Source: Spartobacteria bacterium
GTDB taxonomy: Bacteria > Verrucomicrobiota > Verrucomicrobiia > Chthoniobacterales > Chthoniobacteraceae
Length of the DNA stretch: 64,000 bases
NCBI GenBank assembly: GCA_021324825.1
Contig: JAJPII010000023.1
Coordinates: forward strand, 62,001 to 126,000
Direction: 5' to 3'
In this document: piece by piece, positions 37,289 to 46,413 of the stretch
Position numbering within the stretch: the first letter of the stretch is position 1
Layout of the letters: every line of letters starts with the position of its first letter
Position numbers and translations under genes: made by a program
Notes under the pieces: model-generated
Told to the model about the DNA's origin: nothing
The model's database searches: none
What the model saw: only the letters and a program-made list of their open reading frames with translations

Positions 37289-39658
37289 ATGGTCGCTCGC
37301 GCCCAGGAAAATCGCACATTCAACGAAGTGATCGGCCTCGTCCTCCTCGGGCTGGGGACGCTCCTCTTCCTGGCGTTGATTTCCTACGAACCGAGGGACC
37401 TGCCCGGCTGGTTTCCGCTGAGCTACACTTCGGGCGCGAACGGGCGTCCGCACAATATCATGGGGCGGGTCGGAGCCATCGGCGCGGGGTCGAGCTATTT
37501 CCTGCTCGGCGCGGCTTCCTACCTGGTCGCGGCGGTCATGCTCGTGCTGGGGGCGATCAAGCTCTTTTCCTCCTCCTACCATCTCCGCGCCCGGTTTGTC
37601 TGGATATTCATCTCCATCCTCGCCGGGGCCTGCCTCATCGAGATCCAGCCATGGTTCCTCCACGACTGGCCCGCGGCGATGAACATCCGCAGCCACGGCG
37701 GCGGGGCGGGCGGCTGGCTTGGGTACTGGCTGGGGAAACGCCTGTTGCGGGATTTATTCGGCCTCGGCGGGGCTGGGATACTCCTGTTCTGCCTGTACGT
37801 CATCACGGTCATCCTCATGACGGGCATCCAGCCGGTTAGGGCGTTGCGCGCCGTCCTGGCGGCGCCCCCGAGATGGCTGCAAGGCTGGCGCCTCCGCCGC
37901 ATGGAAAAGGCCGATGAGCGGGAACGGCTCGTCCTGGAAGAAAAGCGGCTCGCCCGCGAGACAAGGAAGCTGGAGAAAACCCTCACCAAAAAGGGCGTGC
38001 GGCTGCCGGAGCCGGGCGAGCTTCCCTTTGAAGAGGAAATACCGGTGCGGCCCGCGCCGAAGGTCATCGACACCTCCGTGCCGGAGCCGAAGAAAAAAGA
38101 GAAGCTCGTCCCGAAAGCGCCCGCCCGGATGGATGACTACAAGCTCCCGGAACTCACGCTGCTCGACGAGGCGGACACCGCGGGTCGCCGCGCCGCGGAC
38201 CCGGAGGAGTTGCGGCAGATACAGGCCACCGTCATCGACACGCTCGCGCAGTTCGGGATAAGCGTTTCGCCCGGAGACATCACCAAAGGGCCGACCATCA
38301 CGCGCTACGAGGTCTATCCCGCGAAGGGCGTGCGGGTGGACAAGATCGTGAGCCTGGAGCGGGATATCGCCCGTTCCACGCGCGCGGAACGCATCAACAT
38401 CCTCGCGCCGATCCCGGGCAAGGACACGGTCGGCATCGAGATCGCCAACTCCCGCAAACAGAAGGTCACGCTCCGCGAACTCCTGGAATCCGAGGAATGG
38501 CTGCAAACCCAGGCAAAGATACCGCTCGCGCTCGGCAAGGACGTTTACGGCAAGACCATCCTCGCCGATCTCTCGCAGATGCCCCATTGCCTCGTCGCCG
38601 GAACCACCGGCAGCGGCAAGAGCGTCTGCATCAACGCGCTCATCGCGAGCATGCTGTACCGGTTCACGCCCGACCAGCTGCGGCTCATCATGATCGACCC
38701 CAAGGTGGTCGAGATGCAGATATACAATTCCCTGCCGCACCTCATCGTCCCCGTCGTCACCGATCCCAAGAAAGTGCTCCTGGCTCTCCGCTACGTCATC
38801 GACGAGATGGAGAAGCGCTACAAGATTTTCGCGAAGACAGGCGTGCGGAACATCACCGGGTTCAACGCCCGCCCCAAGCCGAAGTCCAAAAAGGAACTCG
38901 AAGCGGAAGGCCTGCCGGTCCAGGAACCGGGCGGGGCGGACGGGGAAAGCGCGCCTCCGATACAGGTCCCGCGGGATGACGACATCATCATTCCCGAGCG
39001 GATGTATTATATCGTCGTCATCATCGACGAACTGGCGGACCTGATGCAGACCGCCCCCGCCGACGTGGAGAGCGCCATCGCGCGCATCACCCAGATGGCG
39101 CGGGCCGCCGGCATCCACATGATCGTCGCCACGCAAACGCCCCGTGCGGACATCGTCACCGGCGTCATCAAGGCCAACATCCCGAGCCGCATCGCCTTCC
39201 AGGTCGCCACGAAGATCGACAGCCGCGTCATCCTGGACGAAAACGGCGCCGAACGCCTGCTGGGGCAGGGGGATATGCTTTATGTGCCGCCCGGCACGTC
39301 CCGGGTCATCCGGGCACAAGGCGTGCTTGTAACCGATGAGGAAATCAAACGCCTGGTCGATTTCGCCCAGGCCCAGAGCCCGGCGGTTTATGAGCCGGAA
39401 ATCCATGATAAATTGCAGACGGGGGCGCAGCCCCCGGAGGAAGTGAGCGAGGAAGACGAAGAACTTGTGGAAAAATGCATCGAGATCATGCGCCAGGAGA
39501 AAAAGGCGTCCACCTCCCTGTTTCAGCGCAGGCTGCGGCTGGGGTACACCCGCGCGGCGAGGGTGGTGGACATCCTCGAACAGCGCGGCTACGTGGCGGC
39601 GGGCGAAGGCGCCAAGCCGCGCGAGATTCTCAAGGACCTCGATGAAGCGTTTCCCTGA
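37289..39658 (+). CDS. ftsK: DNA translocase FtsK/SpoIIIE
   Basis: 789 aa. Pumps chromosome DNA through the septum and supports dimer resolution. Four N-terminal membrane segments (about residues 12-185), then a short acidic/Pro linker, and the motor with Walker A GTTGSGKSV (about residue 440) and Walker B VVIIDELADLM (about 575). The C-terminal winged-helix gamma domain is present (LVEKCIEIMRQEKKASTSLFQRRLRLGYTRAARVVDIL). Followed after 6 bp by a RodZ-like gene and then rimO, an arrangement that suggests one transcript. Confidence 0.96.
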   Translation: MVARAQENRTFNEVIGLVLLGLGTLLFLALISYEPRDLPGWFPLSYTSGANGRPHNIMGRVGAIGAGSSYFLLGAASYLVAAVMLVLGAIKLFSSSYHLRARFVWIFISILAGACLIEIQPWFLHDWPAAMNIRSHGGGAGGWLGYWLGKRLLRDLFGLGGAGILLFCLYVITVILMTGIQPVRALRAVLAAPPRWLQGWRLRRMEKADERERLVLEEKRLARETRKLEKTLTKKGVRLPEPGELPFEEEIPVRPAPKVIDTSVPEPKKKEKLVPKAPARMDDYKLPELTLLDEADTAGRRAADPEELRQIQATVIDTLAQFGISVSPGDITKGPTITRYEVYPAKGVRVDKIVSLERDIARSTRAERINILAPIPGKDTVGIEIANSRKQKVTLRELLESEEWLQTQAKIPLALGKDVYGKTILADLSQMPHCLVAGTTGSGKSVCINALIASMLYRFTPDQLRLIMIDPKVVEMQIYNSLPHLIVPVVTDPKKVLLALRYVIDEMEKRYKIFAKTGVRNITGFNARPKPKSKKELEAEGLPVQEPGGADGESAPPIQVPRDDDIIIPERMYYIVVIIDELADLMQTAPADVESAIARITQMARAAGIHMIVATQTPRADIVTGVIKANIPSRIAFQVATKIDSRVILDENGAERLLGQGDMLYVPPGTSRVIRAQGVLVTDEEIKRLVDFAQAQSPAVYEPEIHDKLQTGAQPPEEVSEEDEELVEKCIEIMRQEKKASTSLFQRRLRLGYTRAARVVDILEQRGYVAAGEGAKPREILKDLDEAFP

Positions 39659-39664
39659 ACCACG

Positions 39665-40549
39665 GTGAACACCGAAGGGAAAAGACTCCAGCAAGCGCGA
39701 CTGAAGCGAAAGCTCTCCGTGGAAGACGCGGCCCGCGCCACGAAACTGCGCCCCGAGCGCATCCTCGACCTGGAAAACGACACCTACGCGAATTTTCCCA
39801 ACCTCGCCTACGCGAAAAGCTTCCTCGTCATCTACGCGAAATACCTCGGCGTGGACGTGTCGGACTTCATCGAGACATTCGACGTCGGCAGCCCCGTGGG
39901 CCGCAATGATTACCAATACCTCGCCAACGCGCCCCAGGCGCGCCCGGCGTTGCGCCGCCGCGAGAAATCCGCGACCAAGCCGATGCTCATCCTGGCGGCG
40001 ATAGCCGGAGCCGTCATGACGTTCGCGATATTTGTCATGTATCTGGTCGTGAGCGCCCAGCGTCTCGGCTTCCTGGAACAGCCGGGCGCGAAGAAGCAGC
40101 CGCAGGCCGCCAATCTCTTCGCGCCCACGCCCGCGCCCGCGCCCTCGACCGCCGCGGTGGAGATCGCCACCCCCATCCCGATGAACACCCCGCTGGTTCC
40201 GCGCGCCACGTCCGCCCTCGCGCTCGCGGCGCCCATTCTGCCGCAAGCCGCGGGCGCCTCGCGCCCCCAGCCTTCTCCCGGCTCGACAGGGACGCCGGCG
40301 CCTTCGCCCACGCCGCCGCCGCGCAAGGAAAACGAAATCATTCTCCAGCCGCTCAAGAAAGCGTGGGTCACTGTTCGCAGGGGCGGGGCGGATTCTCCGC
40401 CGGTATTCGAGGACTGGCTGTACCCGGACGCGAAAGGCTTGATCTTGCACGGAGACAAATTCTGGATAAGCGTCGGAGAGAAAGGCGCCGTGGAAATCAA
40501 AAAGAACGGCGTCGTCATCAACTACGACACGTTTGTCTCGATCGAATAA
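39665..40549 (+). CDS. RodZ-like membrane protein (HTH_25 + DUF4115)
   Basis: 294 aa. Cytoplasmic helix-turn-helix (LQQARLKRKLSVEDAARATKLRPERILDLENDTYANFPNLAYAKSF), one membrane helix (PMLILAAIAGAVMTFAIFVMYLV), a long Ala/Pro/Thr-rich linker and a C-terminal periplasmic DUF4115-type domain (KKAWVTVRRGGADSPPVFEDWLY). Such proteins link MreB to elongation or act as cytoskeletal anchors. Starts at GTG 39665 directly after ftsK. RodZ function is inferred from the architecture. Confidence 0.85.
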   Translation: MNTEGKRLQQARLKRKLSVEDAARATKLRPERILDLENDTYANFPNLAYAKSFLVIYAKYLGVDVSDFIETFDVGSPVGRNDYQYLANAPQARPALRRREKSATKPMLILAAIAGAVMTFAIFVMYLVVSAQRLGFLEQPGAKKQPQAANLFAPTPAPAPSTAAVEIATPIPMNTPLVPRATSALALAAPILPQAAGASRPQPSPGSTGTPAPSPTPPPRKENEIILQPLKKAWVTVRRGGADSPPVFEDWLYPDAKGLILHGDKFWISVGEKGAVEIKKNGVVINYDTFVSIE

Positions 40550-40550
40550 C

Positions 40551-41894
40551 ATGGCCGCAAAAGTTGGAATGATCAGCCTCGGCTGCGCGAAGAACCTCGT
40601 GGATGCGGAGATCATGCTCGGCAGCGTCCTCGGACGGGGGATGGAGATCACCTCCGACGCGGGCAAGGCGGACGTGCTCATCGTGAACACCTGCGCGTTC
40701 ATCGACTCGGCGAAGGAGGAATCCGTGGAGGCGATACTCGAAGCCCGCCGGCGGCGCGGCCAGAAGGTGATCGTCGCGGGTTGCATGTCGCAGCGTTTTT
40801 CCAGGGAGCTGCTTCCCGAGATGCCGGAAATCGACGCCTTTATCGGGCTGGACCAAGTCGCGGGCGCGGGCGAAATCGTGGCGCAAGTGCTGAGCGACGA
40901 CCAATGGGAGCCGCTCAATCTCGTGACGCGGCGGCCCGTTTATATCCCGGATTACGATACGCCCCGGTTTCGCCTCACCCCCTCGCACTCGGCTTACCTC
41001 AAGATCGCCGAAGGGTGCAACCACCCGTGCAGCTTTTGCGTCATACCGCAAATGCGCGGACGGCACCGGAGCCGGACCATCGCGTCCGTCGTACAGGAAG
41101 TACGGAACCTGGTCGCCGAAGGAGTCAAGGAGATCAATCTCATAAGCCAGGACACGACCTATTTCGGGATGGACCTCTGGGAGCGGCGCTCCGGCCCCGC
41201 GCAGCCGGTCGATTCCTCGCGCGGGCCGACTCTCACCCGGTTGCTGGAGGAGATCGAGCGGATCGAGGGCGACTTCTGGGTGCGGCTTCTTTACACGCAT
41301 CCCGCGCATTGGAGCGACGAGTTGATCGAAGCCATCGCGCGGAGCGGCAAGGTCGCCCGCTACATCGACATGCCCCTCCAGCACATCCATCCGGAGATGC
41401 TGGAATTGATGCGCCGCGAGACTTCCCGCGAACACATCGAGGACTTGATCGCGCGCCTGCGCGCGGCCATCCCCGGCATCGCCTTGCGCACCACGTTCAT
41501 CGTCGGCTTTCCCGGCGAGACGGAGGAGCATTTCGAGTCCCTGCTGAAATTCATCGAGCGCGCGCGCTTTGAGCGGCTCGGCGTTTTTTCCTACTCGCGC
41601 GAGGAAGGTTCGCGCGCCGCGAAGATGCCGGATCAAGTCCCCGCGCGGACAAAGAACGCCCGTTACAAGCGCGCGATGAAGTTGCAGCAAAAGATCGCCC
41701 GCGAGCTTTGCGGGAACATGGCGGGCCGCACGATCAAAGTCCTGGTGGAACAACCGCTCATCGCAAGGAGCGAATCCGACGCGCCCGACGTGGACGGCCA
41801 GGTGATCCTCACGCGCCCGCTGCCCGTGGGCGAGTTCGCGCAAGTCCGGGTTGTCGGGAACCAGGTCTATGACCTGATCGGCGAACCCGTGTAA
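40551..41894 (+). CDS. rimO: Ribosomal protein S12 methylthiotransferase RimO
   Basis: 447 aa. Radical-SAM enzyme that methylthiolates Asp89 of S12. N-terminal UPF0004 domain (VGMISLGCAKNLVDAE, NTCAFIDSAKEES, VAGCMSQRF) with three Cys, the radical SAM motif CNHPCSFCVIPQMRG (CxxxCxxC), and a C-terminal TRAM domain (MAGRTIKVLVEQ). Normal length. It follows the RodZ-like gene by 1 bp, so it is probably cotranscribed with ftsK. Confidence 0.97.
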   Translation: MAAKVGMISLGCAKNLVDAEIMLGSVLGRGMEITSDAGKADVLIVNTCAFIDSAKEESVEAILEARRRRGQKVIVAGCMSQRFSRELLPEMPEIDAFIGLDQVAGAGEIVAQVLSDDQWEPLNLVTRRPVYIPDYDTPRFRLTPSHSAYLKIAEGCNHPCSFCVIPQMRGRHRSRTIASVVQEVRNLVAEGVKEINLISQDTTYFGMDLWERRSGPAQPVDSSRGPTLTRLLEEIERIEGDFWVRLLYTHPAHWSDELIEAIARSGKVARYIDMPLQHIHPEMLELMRRETSREHIEDLIARLRAAIPGIALRTTFIVGFPGETEEHFESLLKFIERARFERLGVFSYSREEGSRAAKMPDQVPARTKNARYKRAMKLQQKIARELCGNMAGRTIKVLVEQPLIARSESDAPDVDGQVILTRPLPVGEFAQVRVVGNQVYDLIGEPV

Positions 41895-41900
41895 CGGGGG

Positions 41901-42617
41901 TTACATCGTCTCCGAGCGCGAGGGCAGGAGAAGGCGCACGGCCGTATGCCCCGGCTGGCTGTCGATCCGGACCACGCCGCCCATCCGCTGCACCAGTCCC
42001 AGCGCCACGGTCAATCCCAGCCCCGCGGCGTTCTGTTTCTGCTTCGTGGTGAAGAACGGGCTGAAGACTTTTTCCGTCAGGTGCGGCGGTATGCCCGGAC
42101 CGTGATCGGTGACGGTGAGTGAAAGCCAGGTGATCGGCTGCGCGGCGCTGCTGAGGCCCAGAGGCACGGGCGACTCCGCGGCCGCCGTGATGGTGACGAC
42201 TCCGCCTTTGGGGCTGGCTTCGCACGCGTTCCGCACGATCTCGAGCGTGGCGACCCGGAGGTGAGACATATCCGCCCAGATGTGGGGCACTTCATCGGAG
42301 CAATTGATCTCGAGGGTCGATTTCTGCCGGAGATAGGAGGTGAAGCTCGGTTTGAGGCAGCGGAGAAAATCGCAAAGATTGATTTCGCGCCAGATGAGCG
42401 AAGAAGGGCGCGCGAGCGAACCCGCGCGATCCATCAACTCCGAAGCGGCTCCCGCGCCCTCTTTGATGCGGGCCAGCCCGGCAAGCGTGGCGGCGTCGAG
42501 CTGCTTGTCATCCATCAACAGACCGAGATACCCGTGGAACAGACTCAGGATATTATTCATCTTATGGGCCAGCCCCCTTAAAAGCTGGTCCTGAAACTCG
42601 GAGTGTTCTATATGCAT
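41901..42617 (-). CDS. Small histidine kinase without sensor domain
   Basis: 238 aa. H-box in HKMNNILSLFHGYLGLL and ATPase N-box EIVRNACEASPKGG, G1 DHGPGIPP, F-box FSPFFTTKQ, G2 GLGLTVALGL. There is no transmembrane or PAS domain, so input must come from a partner. It is the only gene in this orientation here, ending 6 bp from the rimO stop (convergent). No adjacent response regulator. Role unknown. Confidence 0.87.
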   Translation of the reverse strand: MHIEHSEFQDQLLRGLAHKMNNILSLFHGYLGLLMDDKQLDAATLAGLARIKEGAGAASELMDRAGSLARPSSLIWREINLCDFLRCLKPSFTSYLRQKSTLEINCSDEVPHIWADMSHLRVATLEIVRNACEASPKGGVVTITAAAESPVPLGLSSAAQPITWLSLTVTDHGPGIPPHLTEKVFSPFFTTKQKQNAAGLGLTVALGLVQRMGGVVRIDSQPGHTAVRLLLPSRSETM

Positions 42618-42785
42618 CGGTCCCTGATTTGACTTTTAAGCAGGAACCGTACTCACCCCCCTTCGCAAACCGGGAAATACAAGGGCAAAACCGCCCGCCG
42701 TCACGCTGGTTTTTCAAGGAATTAACGGCATTGAGACCGAAGGCAACGCGTTGACTGGCGGGCGCGCCTATGGCAATGGTGGCTA

Positions 42786-42998
42786 ATGCCTCAGCTTACC
42801 ATCGAGCTCGATCATGAGGACGACGGGCGCTGGATCGCCGAGATTCGGGCGCTCCCCGGCGCGCTCTGCTATGGCGCCACGAAAGAGGAGGCATCGCGCA
42901 AAGTCGAGGCGCCGGCCTTGCGCATCCTGGCTGATCGCGTTGAAAGCGGAGCCGACGTGCCGGAAGTCGCAGGGGCGTTCCTTCTTCATCCGGCGTGA
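42786..42998 (+). CDS. hicB: HicB-family antitoxin (orphan)
   Basis: 70 aa. PQLTIELDHEDDGRWIAEIRALPGALCYGATKEEASRKVEA is the HicB_like partially degraded RNase H fold (strand, loop, helix) and IRALPGALCYGATKEEA the conserved block. No C-terminal RHH/HTH DNA-binding extension. The usual partner hicA follows but appears truncated (42995-43087). The toxin would be an mRNA interferase; the remaining antitoxin may be inert or protective. Similar short orphan HicBs are common. Confidence 0.8.
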   Translation: MPQLTIELDHEDDGRWIAEIRALPGALCYGATKEEASRKVEAPALRILADRVESGADVPEVAGAFLLHPA

Positions 42999-43087
42999 GC
43001 GCGTGGCCTTCCTGCAAAGCGCGCAGGATTCTCGAGGCGCTCCAAAATATCGCGAAGCATACCGGATTGACTCCGGGCGAGCTATAG
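42995..43087 (+). pseudogene. hicA: Truncated HicA toxin fragment
   Basis: A 30-codon frame from a GTG that overlaps the hicB stop (GTGA) encodes MSAWPSCKARRILEALQN and then a few non-HicA residues to TAG. The beginning resembles the HicA N-terminus (PSCKxRxILxAL), but the double-stranded-RNA-like core, including the catalytic His, is missing and the birA gene follows immediately. Therefore it is a decayed toxin. The match is to a short segment, so moderate confidence only. Confidence 0.5.
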
Positions 43088-44029
43088 ACGCTTTTCCCCC
43101 GCGGGCGTTGCCTCGCCGCCGCGCAGAGTGATCAGCCGGCCATCCGGCTTTCGGAGAAGCAGCCCGCCTTCTTCATCCAGCCCTTCGACAACGCCTTGTT
43201 CGCTCCCGATTTCCACCCAGCGTCCCTCAAGAAAACTTCGGGCGCGGGCCTCGGCGACTATTTTCTCGAAGCCGGATTCGATGAGGGGATATGCCGCATC
43301 CAGCCGCCGGAGGATTTTCGCCGCGATTTCCATGCGATCCAGCGGGCGTCCCGCGGCCATGAGAAGCGACCCCGCCTTGCCATGAAGGGAATCCGGAAAA
43401 TCCGCCGCTTCCTGGTTGATGTTCACGCCGATGCCCGCGACCGCGAACGGATTGCCGTCCATCTGGGTTTCGGTAAGGATGCCGGCCGCTTTTTTCCCGG
43501 CCACGTAAATGTCGTTCGGCCACTTGATCTTCCCCTCGCACGGTGTGGAATCTTCGATTCCCCGCGCGACGGCGACGGCGGCCCAGGTCGTGAGACGCGG
43601 CCAGAATCGCATGGAAAATTGCGGGCGCGCCAGGAGCGAAAACCAGAGGCCGCGGCCCGCCGAAGACTCCCACCGTCTGCCAAGCCGCCCCCTGCCGGAG
43701 GTTTGTCTTTCGGCGAAAACGACGAGTCCCTCCGCCGCTCCGCCGCGGCCAAGCTGGGCCGCGACATCGTTTGTCGAACCGGTTTCCTCGAACACGATGA
43801 TCTCCCTGACGAACCCGGGCTGGTCGAGCCGGGAGAGAATATCGTCGGCGATGAGACGGTCGGGGGCGGCGATCAGCCGGTTGTCTTCAATGGCGTAGCC
43901 CGCTTCGCGCAGGACGCGGATTCTGTCCCGCGCGCTTTCCGGCGGGACGCCGAGTTTTTCCGCGATGTCGCCGCCAGGGTTTTCGCGCAACAGACGGAGC
44001 AGCCGCGCGTCAAGTGAAAGGGGCCGCAT
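43082..44029 (-). CDS. birA: Biotin-[acetyl-CoA-carboxylase] ligase with HTH
   Basis: 315 aa. N-terminal winged HTH (LSLDARLLRLLRENPGGDIAEKLGVPPESARDRIRVLREAGYAI) and a biotin ligase domain with ETGSTNDVA, the biotin-binding QTSGRGRLGRRWESS, KWPNDIYVAGKKAAGILTE and the C-terminal SH3-like cap. It biotinylates AccB and may repress biotin genes. Its start overlaps the end of nadC by 20 bp. Stop at 43082 is close to the decayed hicA. Confidence 0.95.
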   Translation of the reverse strand: MRPLSLDARLLRLLRENPGGDIAEKLGVPPESARDRIRVLREAGYAIEDNRLIAAPDRLIADDILSRLDQPGFVREIIVFEETGSTNDVAAQLGRGGAAEGLVVFAERQTSGRGRLGRRWESSAGRGLWFSLLARPQFSMRFWPRLTTWAAVAVARGIEDSTPCEGKIKWPNDIYVAGKKAAGILTETQMDGNPFAVAGIGVNINQEAADFPDSLHGKAGSLLMAAGRPLDRMEIAAKILRRLDAAYPLIESGFEKIVAEARARSFLEGRWVEIGSEQGVVEGLDEEGGLLLRKPDGRLITLRGGEATPAGEKRL

Positions 44030-44861
44030 CCTGCAATTCCAGGGAAAAATCGACCGACGGCGCGGAATGGGTCAGCGCGCCTATCGAGATAAAATCCACC
44101 CCCGTAGCCGCGACGCGCGCGGCGCTCTCCAGGGTTATCCCGCCGCTCGCCTCGAAGAGGACTTTGCCGGCGCCCATTTCCACGGCCTCGCGCATCGTTT
44201 CCGGGGTCATGTTGTCGAGGAGGATGACGTCTATCCCGTCGATTTGGAGGAACGCCTTCACCTGGTCGAGCCGGTCGGCTTCGACCTCGACGCGGATGCC
44301 GGGATAGCCTTCTTTCGCGCTGCGAATGGCGTCCCGCAGGAACGCGGGGTCGTTCCTTGCCGCGAGGTGGTTGTCCTTCACCATCACCATGTCGAAGAGG
44401 CCGAAGCGGTGGTTTTGCCCTCCGCCAGCCTTCACTGCGGCCTTCTCCAGCGCGCGCAGGCCGGGCGTGGTTTTCCGCGTGTCCAGGATGCGGGCTTTCG
44501 CGCCCGGAATGCCGGCTATGGCGTCGACATATTTCTTCGTGAGGGTGGCGACGCCCGAGAGCCGCTGGAGGAAGTTCAATGCGACGCGTTCGCCCGTGAG
44601 GATGGAGCGGACGGGGCCTTTCACTTCAAGAACCGCGTCGCCGTCCTGCGCCGTGCGGCCGGAAGCGAGCAGGATGGTTGTCGCCAGCCGTCCATCCACC
44701 CTGGCGAAGACTTCCGCCGCGGTTTCCGCCCCGGCTACGACCGCGCGCTGCCGGGCGACGATCCGGGCGAGGCCCGTCTGGTTTTCAGGGACGAAGTTCG
44801 CGGCGGTGACATCCCCCGCGCCGATGTCCTCGGCCAGGGCTATAGCGACGGGGTCGTGCAT
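44010..44861 (-). CDS. nadC: Nicotinate-nucleotide pyrophosphorylase (carboxylating)
   Basis: 283 aa. Converts quinolinate and PRPP to nicotinate mononucleotide in NAD synthesis. Signatures: EDIGAGDVTA at the N-terminus, GERVALNFLQRLSGVAT, ILDTRKTTPGLRALEKAAVKAGGGQNHRFGL, DMVMVKDNH, EVEADRLDQ and DFISIGALTHSA. Adjacent to birA with a 20-bp overlap, the classical nadC-birA pair. Directly abuts the amidohydrolase stop (1 bp). Confidence 0.97.
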   Translation of the reverse strand: MHDPVAIALAEDIGAGDVTAANFVPENQTGLARIVARQRAVVAGAETAAEVFARVDGRLATTILLASGRTAQDGDAVLEVKGPVRSILTGERVALNFLQRLSGVATLTKKYVDAIAGIPGAKARILDTRKTTPGLRALEKAAVKAGGGQNHRFGLFDMVMVKDNHLAARNDPAFLRDAIRSAKEGYPGIRVEVEADRLDQVKAFLQIDGIDVILLDNMTPETMREAVEMGAGKVLFEASGGITLESAARVAATGVDFISIGALTHSAPSVDFSLELQDAAPFT

Positions 44862-46241
44862 TTAGAAAAGATCCGGCTCCGCGGCGCGGTACACGGAATT
44901 TCCCCGCACGAATGTCTCCATCGTCCCGTGCGGCCCCCCGCGGTAGATGCAGAGGCTCAGCAAGTCTTCCGCGCTCAACTCGTCGCGCTGCTGCCGCGCC
45001 GTCTTCCGGTACGGAAGGAAGGCTCCGTAGTCCACCACGATGAAGTCCGCATCCTTCCCGACGTCGAGCGAACCGATCATGTTTTCCTTGCCGAGGACTT
45101 CCGCCGCCCCTTGCGTGGCCATGTAAAAGACTTCGGCGGGCGAGGGGACGCGGGCGTCGCCGTCGTAGTAGGAGCGCATTTTCTGCGATTCGATGGCGGA
45201 GCGCATCACCTGCCACAGATTGAGTTCGGTGCCCGCGCCGACGCCGCTGCCGAGGCCGATGGGGATGCCCCGGTCGTGCATTTTCTCCATGGGCATGACG
45301 CCGCTCCCCAGGAAGAGATTGGCCGTCGGGCAATGGGCGACCCGCGCGCCGGAAGCGGCCACGACATCCATCTCGCGATCTGAAAGGTGGATGCAATGGC
45401 TCAGGACGGTGCGCGGCGTCAGCAGTCCGCACTTGTCATAGACATCCGCGTAATCGGCGGCCCAGGAGAATTGGTTTTTGACCTTCTCCAGTTCCTCGAA
45501 GTTCTCGGCCAGGTGCATCTGCAAAAAGGCCGAGTGCTTCGCGGCAAGCTCGGCGGCGCCTTTCATGAGCTTCTCGCTGCAACTGACCGCGAACCGCGGA
45601 CTGAAGGCGTATTCCAGCATGCCGGCCCTGGCGCCGTGCCATTTTTCGCAGAGCCTCTCGCTCTCCAGCAATGCGATGGACATGACCTTCTTCGGCTGGG
45701 ACGCCCCGTAGGAGGCGATGTCCATCATCAGCATGCCCATGATGACGCGCAGGCCGCTCTTCTCCGCCGCTTCGAACGCCGCCTCGCACGCCGCTTCGTT
45801 CACCGAGCCGTAGAGCATCGCCGTGGTCGTTCCGTGCCGGGCCAGTTCTCGGAAAAACGCCATCGACTCTTTTCTTGCCTTCGCCTCGCCAAACTCGCGT
45901 TCGAGGGGGAAAACGGTCTGCCGCAGCCACGGCAAGAGCTCCGAACGCCCCTTCGCCACCGCGGGATACTGGGGCAGATGGGAATGGAGGTCGATGAGTC
46001 CCGGGAATATGGCCGCGCGGGCGTTGTGAAGCCAGCGGGCTTTGCTCGAGGCTTTCTTGTGCAGGAGATTGTACGCGCCGATATCGACGATGCGCCCGTT
46101 TTCGATGAGGATCGCGGTATCCTTGCGCTCGCGGAGCCTGCCGAGGTGCGGCGTATCGATGAGGCACCCCCGGACGCCAAGCAGGGGGGCGTCGGAATCG
46201 TCGGAATGGCCGGAATGGGAGGCGTCACGATCCATGGGCAT
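44862..46241 (-). CDS. Guanine-deaminase-like amidohydrolase lacking the metal Asp
   Basis: 459 aa. Amidohydrolase TIM-barrel close to guanine deaminase: FPGLIDLHSHLPQYPAVA (first metal HxH), LQMHLAENFEE (His plus catalytic Glu) and TVLSHCIHLSDREM (His). The final motif is IGLGSGVGAGTELNLWQVMRSA, where guanine deaminases have G-(T/S)-D-V-G-x-G; here Gly333 (codon 45243-45245, GGC) replaces the metal-binding Asp (GAC differs by one base). It may therefore be inactive or altered. The start MPMDRD offers two ATGs, 46241 and 46235. Followed directly by nadC. Confidence 0.85.
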   Translation of the reverse strand: MPMDRDASHSGHSDDSDAPLLGVRGCLIDTPHLGRLRERKDTAILIENGRIVDIGAYNLLHKKASSKARWLHNARAAIFPGLIDLHSHLPQYPAVAKGRSELLPWLRQTVFPLEREFGEAKARKESMAFFRELARHGTTTAMLYGSVNEAACEAAFEAAEKSGLRVIMGMLMMDIASYGASQPKKVMSIALLESERLCEKWHGARAGMLEYAFSPRFAVSCSEKLMKGAAELAAKHSAFLQMHLAENFEELEKVKNQFSWAADYADVYDKCGLLTPRTVLSHCIHLSDREMDVVAASGARVAHCPTANLFLGSGVMPMEKMHDRGIPIGLGSGVGAGTELNLWQVMRSAIESQKMRSYYDGDARVPSPAEVFYMATQGAAEVLGKENMIGSLDVGKDADFIVVDYGAFLPYRKTARQQRDELSAEDLLSLCIYRGGPHGTMETFVRGNSVYRAAEPDLF

Positions 46242-46277
46242 TCAGCTTGGCGGCTGGCGCTTCCACACGCAATTCCC

Positions 46278-46339
46278 AAAAAAAAGGATTCGGGCAGCGC
46301 ACGACCAAGGAGTTACAAACACATGCGCCGACCCGAATC
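46278..46339 (-). terminator. Rho-independent terminator-like hairpin before the guanine-deaminase-like gene
   Basis: Read on the minus strand, GATTCGGG pairs with CCCGAATC (46339-46332 and 46294-46287), with an inner GCGCA/TGCGC pair, and a run of eight U follows at 46285-46278. That is the layout of an intrinsic terminator after the response regulator gene (stop 46414). Because the amidohydrolase starts only 37 bp further on, it could also be a leader attenuator. A second, GC-rich 8-bp stem (46368-46393) without a U-run lies between them. Confidence 0.6.
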
Positions 46340-46413
46340 ACTTAAACCATTAACTCAGACAGCGCTCCGCGGGGGACGTTCAATGCCCCCGCGATATTTC
46401 TTCAAAAAAAAAA

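Noticed and set aside
37754-40918. 1054-codon minus-strand frame over ftsK and the RodZ-like gene
   Set aside because: Arg/Asp/His-rich antisense translation; the plus strand has FtsK motor motifs and RodZ features.
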